Below, one piece after another: positions 17,921-26,671 of a stretch of 64,000 nt of DNA (the stretch's first letter is position 1; the number at the start of each line of letters is the position of its first letter). The stretch lies in NCBI RefSeq assembly GCF_000717055.1, contig NZ_JNXI01000003.1, positions 496,001 through 560,000 on the forward strand, written 5' to 3'. Made by a program: the position numbers and the translations under genes. A model generated the notes under the pieces. That model had not been told where the DNA came from. It did no database searches and saw only the letters and a list, made by a program, of their open reading frames with translations. Source of the stretch: Streptomyces iakyrus (GTDB lineage Bacteria; Actinomycetota; Actinomycetes; Streptomycetales; Streptomycetaceae).

Positions 17921-18373
17921 TCAGCTGTTGGGCCGCAGGGTCCACACGACCGTCATCTCGCCGGTGACGGCACCGTCGGCCCGCTGAAGGGCGATGGCCA
18001 CCGGGAACTCGGGGCGCTCACCGGCGTCCAGCTGGGCGACGACCTCGGCGGCCGGGCGGCCCAGAGTGGCCGTGGCGGTGACGGCGCCCATCGCCAGCTT
18101 CTTATAGGAGATCTCGGCGCTGACGGCGAGCGGCACGGCGCGCGAGAGCTGGTCCCCGAACGCGGCCAGCACGATCGCCCCGCTCGCGGACTCGCCGAGC
18201 GTGAACATCGCACCGGCGTGCGGGCCGCCCACGTGGTTGTGGAACTCGGCCTGGTCCGGCAGCGACAGCACCGCCCGCTCCGGCGAGGTCTCGAGGAACT
18301 CGAGGTTCAGGGTCCGGGCCATGGGCACCGTGGCGGCGAGCATCTCGCCGATGGACATCTGGTCTGCGCTCAT
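17921..18373 (-). CDS. Hotdog-fold thioesterase-like protein (DUF4442 type)
   Basis: A 150-residue single hotdog domain. The core helix segment HNHVGGPHAGAMFTLGESASGAIVLAAFG (about residues 45-73) corresponds to the PaaI/DUF4442 central helix. The flanking strands fit the fold, and the C-terminus ends in TGEMTVVWTLRP. Members act on acyl-CoA or acyl-ACP thioesters in the cytosol, but the substrate is not inferable. It is a single gene, convergent with the galU pseudogene and divergent from the proline-rich membrane protein. Confidence 0.85.
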   Translation of the reverse strand: MSADQMSIGEMLAATVPMARTLNLEFLETSPERAVLSLPDQAEFHNHVGGPHAGAMFTLGESASGAIVLAAFGDQLSRAVPLAVSAEISYKKLAMGAVTATATLGRPAAEVVAQLDAGERPEFPVAIALQRADGAVTGEMTVVWTLRPNS

Positions 18374-18532
18374 GGCCGCATGTTACTCACGAGTAGAGAC
18401 CGCTGACCAGGCCGTGTGACGACCGCCGCACCGGCCCGCACGACATCCTCACCGACCGCTCCCCGGGTTGCTACGTCTCCGTCCACGGGCAGTGACCGAA
18501 TCGTGTCCGGGGCGCGGCTAGGGTGACTGCTC

Positions 18533-19546
18533 ATGTGGCCAGGACAGCAGCCGCCCGGGGGCGAGCAGAACCCGCAAGCGAACAACCCGTACCAGCAACC
18601 GGGGTACCAGCAGCCGAATCCGTACCAGCAGCCGGGGTACCAGCAGCAGCCCAACCCCTATGGGCAGCAGCCGCAGTGGGGCACCCCCGCGCCGGCCGGC
18701 GCGCCGCAGCCCCCGCAGGGCGGTGGCGGCGGCAACCGGACGAAGCTGGTCGCGATCATCGCCGCCACGGCGGTGGTCGTCGCGGCCGGTGTCACCGGCT
18801 TCCTGGTGCTGGGCGGCGACAAGGACGACACCGCGGACGGCGGCAAGAGCGGCAAGAAGGACAAGGCCGCGTCGAGCACGCCGTCCGAGGAGCCGAGCGC
18901 CGGCGCCACCGGCGGCAATCCCCGCGGCGGCGAGGCGGCGCAGCCCACGGTCAAGGGCTGGAAGGTCGTCATCAATCCCAAGTGGGGCACGGCCTTCGAC
19001 GTCCCGGCGGACTGGGAAGTGGCCTCCCCGACCTCGTCCGTCTTCTTCGAGGACGAGAAGTCCGACGACGGCAAGCCGCTGATCCTCATGTCGGCACCGG
19101 CGTTCTACAAGTCCAAGTGGTGCACGAGCGACGACAACAAGGACGGCCGGACCGAGACGGAGTCGCTGGCCGGGGCGGGCACCAAGGGTGCCGACGGTGC
19201 CAAGGACACCGACGAGGTCGCGGTCAACCAGGTGGCCTGGTGGGTGTACGGCGGCTACACGCAGCCGGACAAGAAGAGCGTCAAGGCCGACGACAAGGCC
19301 AAGCCGTACACCACCGCCTCGGGCGTGAAGGGCAGCGTCGCCTGGGCGCACTCGGAGAACACGCCCGACAAGGGCAAGTGCGCGAGCGACGGCAAGGCGG
19401 TCACGTTCGGCTTCAAGAACTCCGCCGGCGACTTCGTGGCGTGGAGCTTCTTCGGCGCGAAGGGCGTCAAGGGCGAGGTGCCCGAGAAGACGGTCCTGAA
19501 GATCCTCAGCACGGTCCGGCTGCACGGCGAGCCGACCGGCGGCTGA
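18533..19546 (+). CDS. Proline/glutamine-rich membrane-anchored protein
   Basis: A 337-residue protein with a cytosolic N-terminus made of repeats (YQQPGYQQPNPYQQPGYQQQ, about 20-45), a single membrane helix (about 70-92, TKLVAIIAATAVVVAAGVTGFLVLG), a charged low-complexity linker and an extracellular domain of about 200 residues. The outer domain has conserved W, C and D positions (KWCTSDDNKDGR) but no family I recognise beyond a Streptomyces-conserved type. The topology resembles many Streptomyces sensor or cell-envelope proteins. ATG 18533 is the clear start. It ends before a strong hairpin. Confidence 0.85.
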   Translation: MWPGQQPPGGEQNPQANNPYQQPGYQQPNPYQQPGYQQQPNPYGQQPQWGTPAPAGAPQPPQGGGGGNRTKLVAIIAATAVVVAAGVTGFLVLGGDKDDTADGGKSGKKDKAASSTPSEEPSAGATGGNPRGGEAAQPTVKGWKVVINPKWGTAFDVPADWEVASPTSSVFFEDEKSDDGKPLILMSAPAFYKSKWCTSDDNKDGRTETESLAGAGTKGADGAKDTDEVAVNQVAWWVYGGYTQPDKKSVKADDKAKPYTTASGVKGSVAWAHSENTPDKGKCASDGKAVTFGFKNSAGDFVAWSFFGAKGVKGEVPEKTVLKILSTVRLHGEPTGG

Positions 19547-19561
19547 CCCCCGGCAAACGGA

Positions 19562-19597
19562 ACGGGCACGCTCCCTGCCGCAGGGGGCGTGCCCGGT
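19562..19597 (+). terminator. Strong hairpin after membrane protein gene
   Basis: Arms CGGGCACGC (19563-19571) and GCGTGCCCG (19587-19595), with an inner CCCTG/CAGGG extension, form a long stem 16 bp past the stop. Confidence 0.75.
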
Positions 19598-19648
19598 TCA
19601 CCGAAGCATCGCGTGGGGATCACCCCTTCAGACCGAGGGGGGCCTGCC

Positions 19649-20494
19649 TCAGCCGATGCCGAACGCCCCGTCCGGGGGCACGGGTGACGGCACGGCATCG
19701 GCGTCCTCCACCGGCCGCGCGTCGCCGATGAATTCCCGCAGCCCGGCGCCGTGTTCGACCCGGGCCGGGAAGGCGTCGGCGGCGGTGAGCCGGGCCAGGG
19801 CCGCGGCGTCCACCGGCTGATGACCGGCGACGAGCACGGCGTTCCCGAACCGCCGTCCCCGCAGCACCCCCGGCTCGGCGATCAGCACCAGTTCGTCGAA
19901 GGCGGTGGCCAGGGTGGCGAGTTGCGACCGGAGGAAGGCGAAGGGCGCGGAGTCGGGGAGGTTGGCGAGATAGACCCCGTGTCCCCGCAGCACCCGCGCG
20001 GCCTCACGGACGTAGGCGACGGAGGTGAGGTGCGCCGGCACCCGGGATCCGCTGAAGACGTCCGCGAGGAGAACGTCCGCCGAGGCCGCCGGGGCATGCT
20101 CCAGCCACTCCCGGGCGTCCGCCGCGTGCAGGGCGACGTCCGCGCCTTCCGGCAGCGGCAGATGCCCGGACACCAGCTCCAGCAGCCCCCGGTCGGCCTC
20201 GACGACGTCCTGCCGCGAGCCCGGCCGGGTCACGGCCACGTACCGGGGCAGGGTGAGCGCCCCTCCTCCGAGATGCGCCACGTCCAGCGCCCGCCCCGGC
20301 TCGGCCACGACATCCAGCACGTGCCCGAGCCGCCGCGTGTACTCGAACTCCAGGTGCGCGGGCTCGTCGAGATCGACGTAGGACTGCGGCGCCCCGTCCA
20401 CGGTCAGCAGCCAGGCCCGTTCCCGGTCGACGTCCGGCATCAGCTTGGCGGTGCCGTGATCGGTGGTCCGCGTCACGGGGATGGGATCGTTCAC
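19649..20494 (-). CDS. Spermidine synthase-like methyltransferase-fold protein
   Basis: A 281-residue Rossmann protein of the spermidine-synthase (SpeE-like) group found in actinobacteria. DVAHLGGGALTLPRYVAVTRPGSRQDVVEAD (about residues 72-102) is the nucleotide/decarboxylated-SAM binding region; DVLLADVFSGSRVPAHL is the catalytic acidic loop. There are no membrane helices. Polyamine synthesis is not proven for this subgroup. I chose GTG 20494, although GGAGG lies only one base before it; GTG 20476 is the alternative. It is downstream of tuf3 on the same strand but separated by an intergenic repeat. Confidence 0.8.
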   Translation of the reverse strand: MNDPIPVTRTTDHGTAKLMPDVDRERAWLLTVDGAPQSYVDLDEPAHLEFEYTRRLGHVLDVVAEPGRALDVAHLGGGALTLPRYVAVTRPGSRQDVVEADRGLLELVSGHLPLPEGADVALHAADAREWLEHAPAASADVLLADVFSGSRVPAHLTSVAYVREAARVLRGHGVYLANLPDSAPFAFLRSQLATLATAFDELVLIAEPGVLRGRRFGNAVLVAGHQPVDAAALARLTAADAFPARVEHGAGLREFIGDARPVEDADAVPSPVPPDGAFGIG

Positions 20495-20512
20495 TCCTCC
20501 ATTGTGCGGTGG

Positions 20513-20570
20513 GGCAACGCGGCGCGGGGAACTGCGCGACCAGCCCATGGCGGCCCGCAGCTCCCCACAA
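20513..20570 (-). repeat. Streptomyces intergenic repeat element, copy 2
   Basis: Read on the minus strand, this gives GGGCTGGTCGCGCAGTTCCC followed by CGCGCC, a sequence scattered through Streptomyces intergenic regions. The 13-mer GGGCTGGTCGCGC (20534-20546 here) is shared with copy 1 at 11361-11373 in the opposite orientation. Confidence 0.75.
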
Positions 20571-20572
20571 CC

Positions 20573-21742
20573 TCAACCCACCACGGTCACGGTCCCGGCC
20601 CCGACGGTCCGCCCGCCCTCACGAATGGCAAACCCGAGCCCCGGCTCCAACGGCACCTCCCGCCCCAGCTCCACGGTCATGGCAACCGTGTCGCCGGGCC
20701 GGGCCACGGCCACCTCGCCGAGGTCGACCACCCCCACCACATCCGCGGTCCGGATGTAGAACTGCGGCCGGTACCCGGAGGAGACGGGCGTCGTCCGCCC
20801 ACCCTCACGGGCCGACAGGACGTAGACCTGCGCCGAGAAGCGCCTCCGGGGCTTCACACTCCCCGGCGCCGCGACGACGTGCCCCCGCCGGACGGCGTCC
20901 CGCGGAACGCCCCGCAGCAGCATGGCCACGTTGTCCCCGGCCTGCGCCTCGTCCATCGGCTTGCCGAAGGTCTCCAGACCCGTGACCACGGTCTCGACGC
21001 AGGCCCCGAGCACTTCGACCCGGTCACCGACCCGCACCACACCCCGCTCGACCGCCCCGGTCACCACGGTCCCCCGCCCGGTGATGGTCAGCACGTTCTC
21101 CACCGACAGCAGGAACGGAGCGTCCAGATACCGCTCCGGCATCGGCACGTACGTGTCCACCGCGTCGAGCAGCGCCTCGATCGACGCCGTCCAGCGCGGG
21201 TCCCCCTCCAGGGCCTTCAAGCCGGAAACGCGTACGACGGGTACGCAGTCGCCGCCGTAGCCGTGCGCGGTGAGCAGGTCGCGGACCTCCAGCTCGACCA
21301 GGTCGGTCAGCTCCTCGTCCCCCGCGTCGGCCTTGTTGAGGGCGACCACGATGTGGTCGACACCCACCTGCCGGGCGAGCAGGACGTGTTCGGCGGTCTG
21401 CGGCATGATCCCGTCGAGCGCGGAGACGACGAGGATCGCCCCGTCGAGCTGGGCGGCGCCGGTGACCATGTTCTTGACGTAGTCGGCGTGGCCCGGCATG
21501 TCGACGTGCGCGTAGTGCCGGGTGTCGGTCTCGTACTCGACGTGCGCGATGTTGATGGTGATGCCGCGCGCCGCCTCCTCGGGCGCCCGGTCGATCCGGT
21601 CGAACGGCACGAACGCGCCGCTGCCGCGGTCGGCGAGGACCTTGGTGATGGCGGCCGTCAACGTGGTCTTGCCGTGGTCGACATGACCCATCGTGCCGAT
21701 GTTGAGATGCGGTTTCGTACGGACGTAGGCCTTTTTGGACAT
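20573..21742 (-). CDS. tuf3: Elongation factor Tu, divergent second copy
   Basis: A 389-residue EF-Tu with all three domains. GTPase motifs are GHVDHGKT (G1), RGITIN (G2), DMPGHADY (G3, where the usual Cys is Met), NKAD (G4) and VSGLKA (G5, usually SALKA). It delivers aminoacyl-tRNA to the ribosome. Divergence from the consensus marks it as the extra EF-Tu known in several streptomycetes as tuf3, not the main tuf1 of the str operon, and none of the usual rpsL-rpsG-fusA genes are beside it. Such copies are weakly expressed and linked to stress or antibiotic resistance; that role is from the family, not this sequence. Confidence 0.93.
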   Translation of the reverse strand: MSKKAYVRTKPHLNIGTMGHVDHGKTTLTAAITKVLADRGSGAFVPFDRIDRAPEEAARGITINIAHVEYETDTRHYAHVDMPGHADYVKNMVTGAAQLDGAILVVSALDGIMPQTAEHVLLARQVGVDHIVVALNKADAGDEELTDLVELEVRDLLTAHGYGGDCVPVVRVSGLKALEGDPRWTASIEALLDAVDTYVPMPERYLDAPFLLSVENVLTITGRGTVVTGAVERGVVRVGDRVEVLGACVETVVTGLETFGKPMDEAQAGDNVAMLLRGVPRDAVRRGHVVAAPGSVKPRRRFSAQVYVLSAREGGRTTPVSSGYRPQFYIRTADVVGVVDLGEVAVARPGDTVAMTVELGREVPLEPGLGFAIREGGRTVGAGTVTVVG

Positions 21743-22106
21743 GGCTGTACCTCGAAGCGTGTGATCGGCGGAGAAGAAGTGGGACCCCGAGTGCCTGCCC
21801 GACCCTCCCCTTGCGGGGTCCGCCGGACGAACCGGAGAGGGTCAGCTTCGGGCGCCGTCCATGACGGCCGTGAGATCGGCGACAGCAGCCTTCGGGGCAT
21901 CCGTGACCACGGATGCTGCGAGGGTGAAGGCGTGCCGGAACATGTCGTCGATCATTGCCGACGCTTTACCGCACGTCGAATGGTTTTAGGTTGCCTGCGC
22001 ACAACGCTGCGCGCCCCCTTGCGCGCCCCACACCGCACCCCGGCCTGTGACGCTCGTGAGACGAACCATACGGCGATCACACACATTTGTCGGTTAGTGT
22101 CACCGG
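21743..22106. other. Divergent intergenic region tuf3 / TVP38 gene
   Basis: A 364-bp gap holding the leader of tuf3 on the left and the promoter of the TVP38 gene on the right. No ORF has convincing codon bias. It is somewhat AT-richer around 21960-22090. I see no confident -35/-10 pair. Confidence 0.5.
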
Positions 22107-22898
22107 ATGCTCGATGCCACCACCCGCTCTGGGGGCACCGCCACGGCCTCTCCCCGGGCCACCGCCGCGGAGCTCGCCGTCGCCGTTCCCCCGGCAACGA
22201 ACGCCTCGCCCGCCGAACCGACCCGTTTCGCCGCCCGCTGCACGAGAGTTCTGCTGTCCCCGTGGTCGCGGCTGTCCCTGCTCGTCGTGCTGCTCGCCGC
22301 GGGTGCGTGCGGCGTGCTGCTGTTCGAGCCGCAGCGGCTGCTGACGGAGGGCTGGCCGCCGCAGCTCGGCGGTGCCGCGGCGGCGGCGGTGTTCGCGGTG
22401 GCGTACGGCGTGTGCACCGTGGCGTTCGTGCCGAGGCCACTGCTGAACCTGGCGGCGGGTGCTCTGTTCGGTTCGCAGCTCGGCCTCGGCGTGGCCCTGG
22501 CGGGCACGGTGCTCGGAGCCGGGATCGCCTTCTGCCTGGGCCGGGCGCTGGGGCAGGACGCCCTGCGCCCGCTGCTGCGGGGGCGCTGGCTGAAGGCCGC
22601 GGACGGCCAGCTCAGCCGGCACGGCTTCCGTTCGATGCTCGCGGTGCGGCTGTTCCCGGGTGTGCCGTTCTGGGCCGCGAACTACTGCGCCTCCGTCTCC
22701 CGCATGGGCCTGCTGCCCTTCCTGCTGGCCACGGGCCTCGGCTCGATCCCGAACACCGCCGCCTACGCCGTCGCGGGCGCCCGTGCCTCCGCCCCGACCT
22801 CGCCCGCCTTCCTGATCGCCCTGGCGTGCATCGCCCTGCCCGCACTGGCGGGCGTGGTGATGGCGTGGCGCAAGCGGCACCAGCTGCGCCGCCTCTGA
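22107..22898 (+). CDS. TVP38/TMEM64-family membrane protein
   Basis: A 263-residue protein with about six membrane helices and a 50-residue hydrophilic N-terminal tail. The SNARE-associated (VTT) core includes RPLLNLAAGALFG, GAGIAFCLGRALGQDALR and MLAVRLFPGVPFWAANYCASVSRMGLLPFLLATGLGSIPNTAAYA, with the conserved Arg and Pro pair. VTT proteins are related to DedA proteins and are thought to move lipids between membrane leaflets. It is divergent from tuf3. The ATG 22107 is accepted, although GTG starts inside the tail are possible. Confidence 0.88.
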   Translation: MLDATTRSGGTATASPRATAAELAVAVPPATNASPAEPTRFAARCTRVLLSPWSRLSLLVVLLAAGACGVLLFEPQRLLTEGWPPQLGGAAAAAVFAVAYGVCTVAFVPRPLLNLAAGALFGSQLGLGVALAGTVLGAGIAFCLGRALGQDALRPLLRGRWLKAADGQLSRHGFRSMLAVRLFPGVPFWAANYCASVSRMGLLPFLLATGLGSIPNTAAYAVAGARASAPTSPAFLIALACIALPALAGVVMAWRKRHQLRRL

Positions 22899-22919
22899 CG
22901 CCCTGTCACACCCGCCCGG

Positions 22920-24089
22920 CTACACCCGTTCCAGCACCATGGCGTTGGCGAGTCCGCCCGCCTCGCACATGGTCTGGAGCGCGTAGCGGGCGTTCCGTTC
23001 CCGCATCGCGTGCACGAGCGTCGTCGTCAGGCGGGTTCCGCTCGCGCCGAGCGGATGCCCGAGGGCGATGGCCCCGCCGTGCACGTTGACCCGGGCCAGG
23101 TCCGCGCCGGTCTCCTGCCGCCAGGCCAGGACGACGCTGGAGAACGCCTCGTTGACCTCGAACAGGTCGATGTCGTCGAGGGTCAGCGACGCCCTGCGCA
23201 GCACCTTCTCGGTCGCCGGGATCACGCCCGTGAGCATCAGCAGCGGGTCGGAACCGGTGACGGCGAAACTGTGCAGCCGGGCGAGGGGGCGCAGTCCGAG
23301 CCGGGCGGCCGTCTCGCTCGACGTGATGAGCACCGCCGAGGCGCCGTCGTTGATCGGGCTGGCGTTGCCCGCCGTGACGTTCCACTCGATCTGCGGGAAG
23401 CGCTCGGCGAAGACCGGGTCGTGGTACGCCGGCTTGAGCCCGGCGAGAATCTCGGTGGTGCTGCCGGGCCGGACGCACTCGTCGCGCGCGACCCCCTCCA
23501 GCGGCGCGACCTCGGCGTCGAACAGGCCGCTCTCCCAGGCCTCGGCTGCCTTCCGGTGCGAGGAGACCGCGAAGGCGTCCATCTGCTCGCGGCCGATCGA
23601 CCACTTGGCGGCGATCAGCTCGGCGCTGATGCCCTGCGGAACGAGTCCCTCGGGGTAGCGCTCGGCGACCCCGGGCCCGAAGGGATCCGCGCCCGGGGGC
23701 ACGTTCGACCACATCGGCACCCGGCTCATCGACTCGACCCCGCAGGCCACGACCAGGTCGTACGCGCCCGACAGGACGCCCTGCGCCGCGAAGTGCACGG
23801 CCTGCTGGGAGGAACCGCACTGGCGGTCCACGGTGGTGGCGGGCACCGACTCCGGGAAGCCCGCCGACAGCACGGCGTAGCGGGTGGTGTTCATGGCCTG
23901 TTCGCCGACCTGGTCGACGGTGCCGCCGATGACGTCGTCGATCAGCGCCGGGTCGATCCCGGACCGTTCGACGAGGGTGCGCAGGGTGTGGGCGAGGAGC
24001 TCCACAGGGTGGACGTGCGCCAGGGCGCCGTTCGGCTTGCCCTTGCCGATGGGGGTGCGTACGGCTTCGACGATGACTGCGTCACGCAT
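22920..24089 (-). CDS. Acetyl-CoA acetyltransferase (thiolase)
   Basis: A 389-residue thiolase that condenses or cleaves acyl-CoA. The nucleophilic Cys91 is in RQCGSSQQA, the catalytic His345 in GHPLGASG, and the second Cys375 in TMCEAGG, so the triad is complete. NEAFSSV is also present. The neighbouring divergent HxlR-type gene and the palindrome between them suggest local control. It could serve beta-oxidation or ketone/steroid side-chain degradation; no beta-oxidation partners are adjacent. ATG 24089 fits the family start MRDAVIVEAVRTPIGK. Confidence 0.93.
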   Translation of the reverse strand: MRDAVIVEAVRTPIGKGKPNGALAHVHPVELLAHTLRTLVERSGIDPALIDDVIGGTVDQVGEQAMNTTRYAVLSAGFPESVPATTVDRQCGSSQQAVHFAAQGVLSGAYDLVVACGVESMSRVPMWSNVPPGADPFGPGVAERYPEGLVPQGISAELIAAKWSIGREQMDAFAVSSHRKAAEAWESGLFDAEVAPLEGVARDECVRPGSTTEILAGLKPAYHDPVFAERFPQIEWNVTAGNASPINDGASAVLITSSETAARLGLRPLARLHSFAVTGSDPLLMLTGVIPATEKVLRRASLTLDDIDLFEVNEAFSSVVLAWRQETGADLARVNVHGGAIALGHPLGASGTRLTTTLVHAMRERNARYALQTMCEAGGLANAMVLERV

Positions 24090-24145
24090 GTGCGGGCCTC
24101 CACGACTACCGGTGAGTAGGAAATCCGAACTCACCGTAGCCCGCT

Positions 24146-24164
24146 GGGTTGGAAAATCCAACCC
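24146..24164. promoter_or_regulatory. Perfect palindrome, HxlR operator
   Basis: GGGTTGGA-AAA-TCCAACCC is a 19-bp perfect dyad 18 bp before the HxlR start and 57 bp from the thiolase start. HxlR proteins bind as dimers to such sites, so autoregulation and control of the thiolase are inferred. Confidence 0.7.
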
Positions 24165-24182
24165 TCTCCTAGACTGGCTCTC

Positions 24183-24653
24183 ATGGCCGCCCGCAAAGAC
24201 CCGCGCCCCTGCTCCATCGCCGACACCCTCGCACTCGTCGGCGAGAAGTACTCCCTGCTCGTCCTGCGGGAGGTGTGCCTGGGCAACGGCCGGTTCGACC
24301 AGCTGGTCCGCAACACCGGCGCCCCGCGCGACATCCTGGCCACCCGGCTGCGCCGTCTGGTCGACGCCGGGATCCTGGCCAAGCACCTCTACAGCGAGCG
24401 CCCGCAGCGCTTCGAGTACCGGCCGACCCGCGCGGGACTGGAACTGGAACCGGTGCTGATGACCCTCATGGCCTGGGGCGACCGCCACCTCCGGCCCGAC
24501 GGCGACCGTCCGATGCTCCTGGAGCACTCCTGCGGCCAGGCCCTCGCCCCGGCCGTCACCTGCCGGGCGTGCGGCGACGAGGTGCGCCACGAGGACCTCA
24601 CGGCCCGCCCCCAGACACCCGGATGGACGGTGACCGGGCCCAGCGCGGCCTGA
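24183..24653 (+). CDS. HxlR-family transcriptional regulator
   Basis: A 156-residue winged-helix HxlR regulator. The N-terminus [51 protein letters not shown] and the wing [16 protein letters not shown] are the family core. The C-terminal extension has a zinc-ribbon-like pair ([18 protein letters not shown]), which is seen in some HxlR members. It is divergent from the thiolase gene with a perfect palindrome between, and probably represses it. Confidence 0.92.
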   Translation: MAARKDPRPCSIADTLALVGEKYSLLVLREVCLGNGRFDQLVRNTGAPRDILATRLRRLVDAGILAKHLYSERPQRFEYRPTRAGLELEPVLMTLMAWGDRHLRPDGDRPMLLEHSCGQALAPAVTCRACGDEVRHEDLTARPQTPGWTVTGPSAA

Positions 24654-24811
24654 TCTCCGCTGGTCGGGAGCGGCATCCAAACCCCTGTGTCCGGGCGGCC
24701 TTCCAGGGGCGCTACGCTTCCCCCTCGGCACACCTGATCCCCCGTTCCCGCAACGGCGGTCCGGTGTGCCCGTCGTCCGTCCCACGATCGGCACTTGGAC
24801 TCCGTTACCTC

Positions 24812-25774
24812 ATGTCTTGGTTCGAATCACTCATCCTCGGACTCGTCCAGGGGCTGACCGAGTTCCTCCCCGTCTCCTCCAGCGCCCACCTGCGGCTGAC
24901 GGCGGCCTTCTCGGGCTGGAAGGACCCGGGTGCGGCCTTCACCGCGATCACGCAGATCGGCACCGAGGCAGCCGTGCTGATCTACTTCCGCAAGGACATC
25001 GGACGGATCATCTCGGCGTGGACGCGCTCACTGACCAACAAGGCGCTGCGCAGTGACCCCGATGCCCGGATGGGCTGGCTGGTGATCGTCGGCTCGATCC
25101 CGATCGGCGTGCTCGGCGTGACGCTGAAGGACCAGATCGAGGGACCGTTCCGCGATCTGCGCATCACCGCCACGATGCTGATCGGCATGGGCATCGTCCT
25201 GGGCGTGGCCGACCGGCTCGCGGCCCGCGACGAGAACGGCGGCAAGCACCGCGCGCCCAAGCAGCGCAAGGCCCTTGCGGACCTGGGCGTCCGGGACGGC
25301 CTGATCTACGGCGTCTGCCAGGCCATGGCGCTCGTCCCGGGCGTCTCGCGCTCCGGCGCCACCATCAGCGGTGGCCTGTTCATGGGCTACAAGCGCGAGG
25401 CCGCGGCCCGCTACTCCTTCCTCCTCGCCATCCCCGCGGTGCTCGCCTCGGGCGTGTTCGAGCTGAAGGACGCCACCGAGGGCGGTCATGTCTCGTGGGG
25501 CCCGACGATCTTCGCGACGGTGATCGCCTTCGCGGTCGGGTACGCCGTGATCGCGTGGTTCATGAAATTCATTTCGACCAAGAGCTTCATGCCCTTCGTC
25601 TACTACCGCATCGCCCTGGGCATCGTCATCATCGTGCTGGTCAGCATGGGCGCCCTTAGATGGGATCAGAGGCGATTCGATCGCTCTCGACGTGATCATC
25701 TCCCAGTCGTCTCCCACTCTCCCAGCACGCAGCGAAGGCCCCCGTGGACGAATCCGCGGGGGCCTTCTTCCTGA
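24812..25774 (+). CDS. uppP: Undecaprenyl-diphosphatase with altered C-terminus
   Basis: A membrane phosphatase that recycles undecaprenyl diphosphate for peptidoglycan synthesis. Catalytic motifs are intact: [14 protein letters not shown] (about residues 13-26) and [13 protein letters not shown] (about 172-184). Family similarity continues to [11 protein letters not shown] (about residue 281). The last 39 codons are Arg/Pro/Ser-rich, unlike the short tail seen in streptomycete UppP, and the stop lies at the terminator. I read this as the 3' end being replaced by prophage DNA. The catalytic core is outside the changed part, so activity may survive. An upstream extension of the frame is rejected in favour of ATG 24812. 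Confidence 0.9.
   Translation: MSWFESLILGLVQGLTEFLPVSSSAHLRLTAAFSGWKDPGAAFTAITQIGTEAAVLIYFRKDIGRIISAWTRSLTNKALRSDPDARMGWLVIVGSIPIGVLGVTLKDQIEGPFRDLRITATMLIGMGIVLGVADRLAARDENGGKHRAPKQRKALADLGVRDGLIYGVCQAMALVPGVSRSGATISGGLFMGYKREAAARYSFLLAIPAVLASGVFELKDATEGGHVSWGPTIFATVIAFAVGYAVIAWFMKFISTKSFMPFVYYRIALGIVIIVLVSMGALRWDQRRFDRSRRDHLPVVSHSPSTQRRPPWTNPRGPSS
25645..25670. other. Putative left prophage attachment junction (attL)
   Basis: The uppP frame stops matching its family at GGCGCCCTTAGATGG (about 25649-25663). Everything to the right is non-host in character up to the window edge. No tRNA or obvious direct repeat marks the core, and the partner attR is outside the window. Insertion within a protein-coding 3' end suits either a tyrosine or a serine recombinase; the enzyme is not visible here. 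Confidence 0.55.
25734..25767. terminator. Strong hairpin at the uppP/prophage junction
   Basis: An 11-bp perfect stem GAAGGCCCCCG (25734-25744) / CGGGGGCCTTC (25757-25767) is followed by TTCC. It would stop readthrough from uppP into the prophage or the reverse. Confidence 0.85.
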
Positions 25775-26176
25775 TCCCTTTCGGGACCAGGACGGGGGTC
25801 CACCTGGGGGGTGAGCCCAGCCCCCGCCCTGGCCATCCTGTTCTAACGCTTGCAGCGTGCATGCGTCACTGTTAAATCGTTCACTCGTTCGAGTGAGTTT
25901 GCTTTTTCTTTACCGAGGAATCGAGAACCGCCCACCCGCCGCCGAGGGGGTGCTCGCGACGGGTGGACGGCTCATCCGGCACGGGCCACGCCGACTGGTC
26001 CGTGCCGGGTTTGCGAGGGGGGTGGCACTGCTTCGGTAAGCGCATTCTGTTACGCGCATGTTACAGATGGTTCAGTTGTCAACCAACGCGCTCCGTTGAC
26101 CTGCACTTCGCCTACCCGCCCTAGATCGAGAAATGCCAGATCTTTCAGGCTGACATGTGATCATCTTCGGCAGAGC
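25775..26176. other. 400-bp gap at left prophage end
   Basis: No ORF is convincing. The stretch contains the perfect dyad TCACTCG-TT-CGAGTGA (25881-25896), a TGTTAC direct repeat (about 26048-26064), and the inverted pair GTCAAC/GTTGAC (26078-26083 and 26095-26100). It is AT-richer than either side, so promoters for the small XRE gene and recombinase or regulator binding sites are plausible. Confidence 0.5.
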
Positions 26177-26416
26177 GTGTCCAGGGTGCACCAACCCGAT
26201 GACGACGCCTGGCTCACCGAACACTGCCGCGCCATCGGCGACCGCATCCGCGCCGAGCGACTCCGCCAAAACCGCACCCAGGAAAACGTGTACCTAGCAG
26301 CCGGCATCAGCCGCTTCACCCTCCAAGAGATCGAAGCTGGACGCGCCAACCCGACGCTCAAGCTGCTGCTGCGGATCTCCCGAGTCCTCGACACCCCACT
26401 CTCCAATCTCGTGTAG
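26177..26416 (+). CDS. Small XRE-family regulator
   Basis: A 79-residue protein that is little more than an XRE helix-turn-helix: IGDRIRAERLRQNRTQENVYLAAGISRFTLQEIEAGRANPTLKLLLRISRVLDTPLSNLV. It has no sensing domain. It may regulate the left-end genes or act as a phage-encoded excision or immunity regulator; none of this can be shown. The start is GTG 26177 or 26186. The palindromes upstream are candidate binding sites. It is the only rightward gene between uppP and the leftward accessory cluster. Confidence 0.75.
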   Translation: MSRVHQPDDDAWLTEHCRAIGDRIRAERLRQNRTQENVYLAAGISRFTLQEIEAGRANPTLKLLLRISRVLDTPLSNLV

Positions 26417-26497
26417 CGGCCCGCCGCCGGTGACGGGGCTGTCCCGGCGACGGGCCCGCGGCCGCCCGTAACGGGGCGTCGGGGCGGCCGCCTTCCG

Positions 26498-26671
26498 CTA
26501 CCAGCGTCGGCGCGAGCTGGCAGCGGGGACCGGGTAAGTCTGCTGCTGGGTCGGCTTACACGGCTGCCTGTGCCGGTAGATGGTGACCCCGGGCCCGGTC
26601 GCGCCGTCGACGGTGGTCTCGTCGTAGTCGTCGCCTTCACGGAGTGGCATGTCGCAGCGTGCGCAGATCAC
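26498..26671 (-). CDS. Small zinc-ribbon-like protein
   Basis: About 57 residues beginning VICARCDMPLREGDDYDE, with a CxxC pair near the start and a HRQPC segment later, so a single zinc ribbon is possible. The C-terminus is polar. The GTG start overlaps the stop of the next upstream gene (GTGA), supporting translation as the last gene of a coupled set. No known function. Confidence 0.65.
   Translation of the reverse strand: MICARCDMPLREGDDYDETTVDGATGPGVTIYRHRQPCKPTQQQTYPVPAASSRRRW

Noticed and set aside
19751..23089. Long plus-strand open frame (1112 codons) over the spermidine-synthase-like, tuf3 and TVP38 genes
   Set aside because: Antisense to tuf3 and frame-shifted against the TVP38 gene; composition is that of a GC-rich shadow.
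25645..25860. A tRNA gene as the attachment site
   Set aside because: No cloverleaf, CCA or anticodon arm can be built around the uppP junction.
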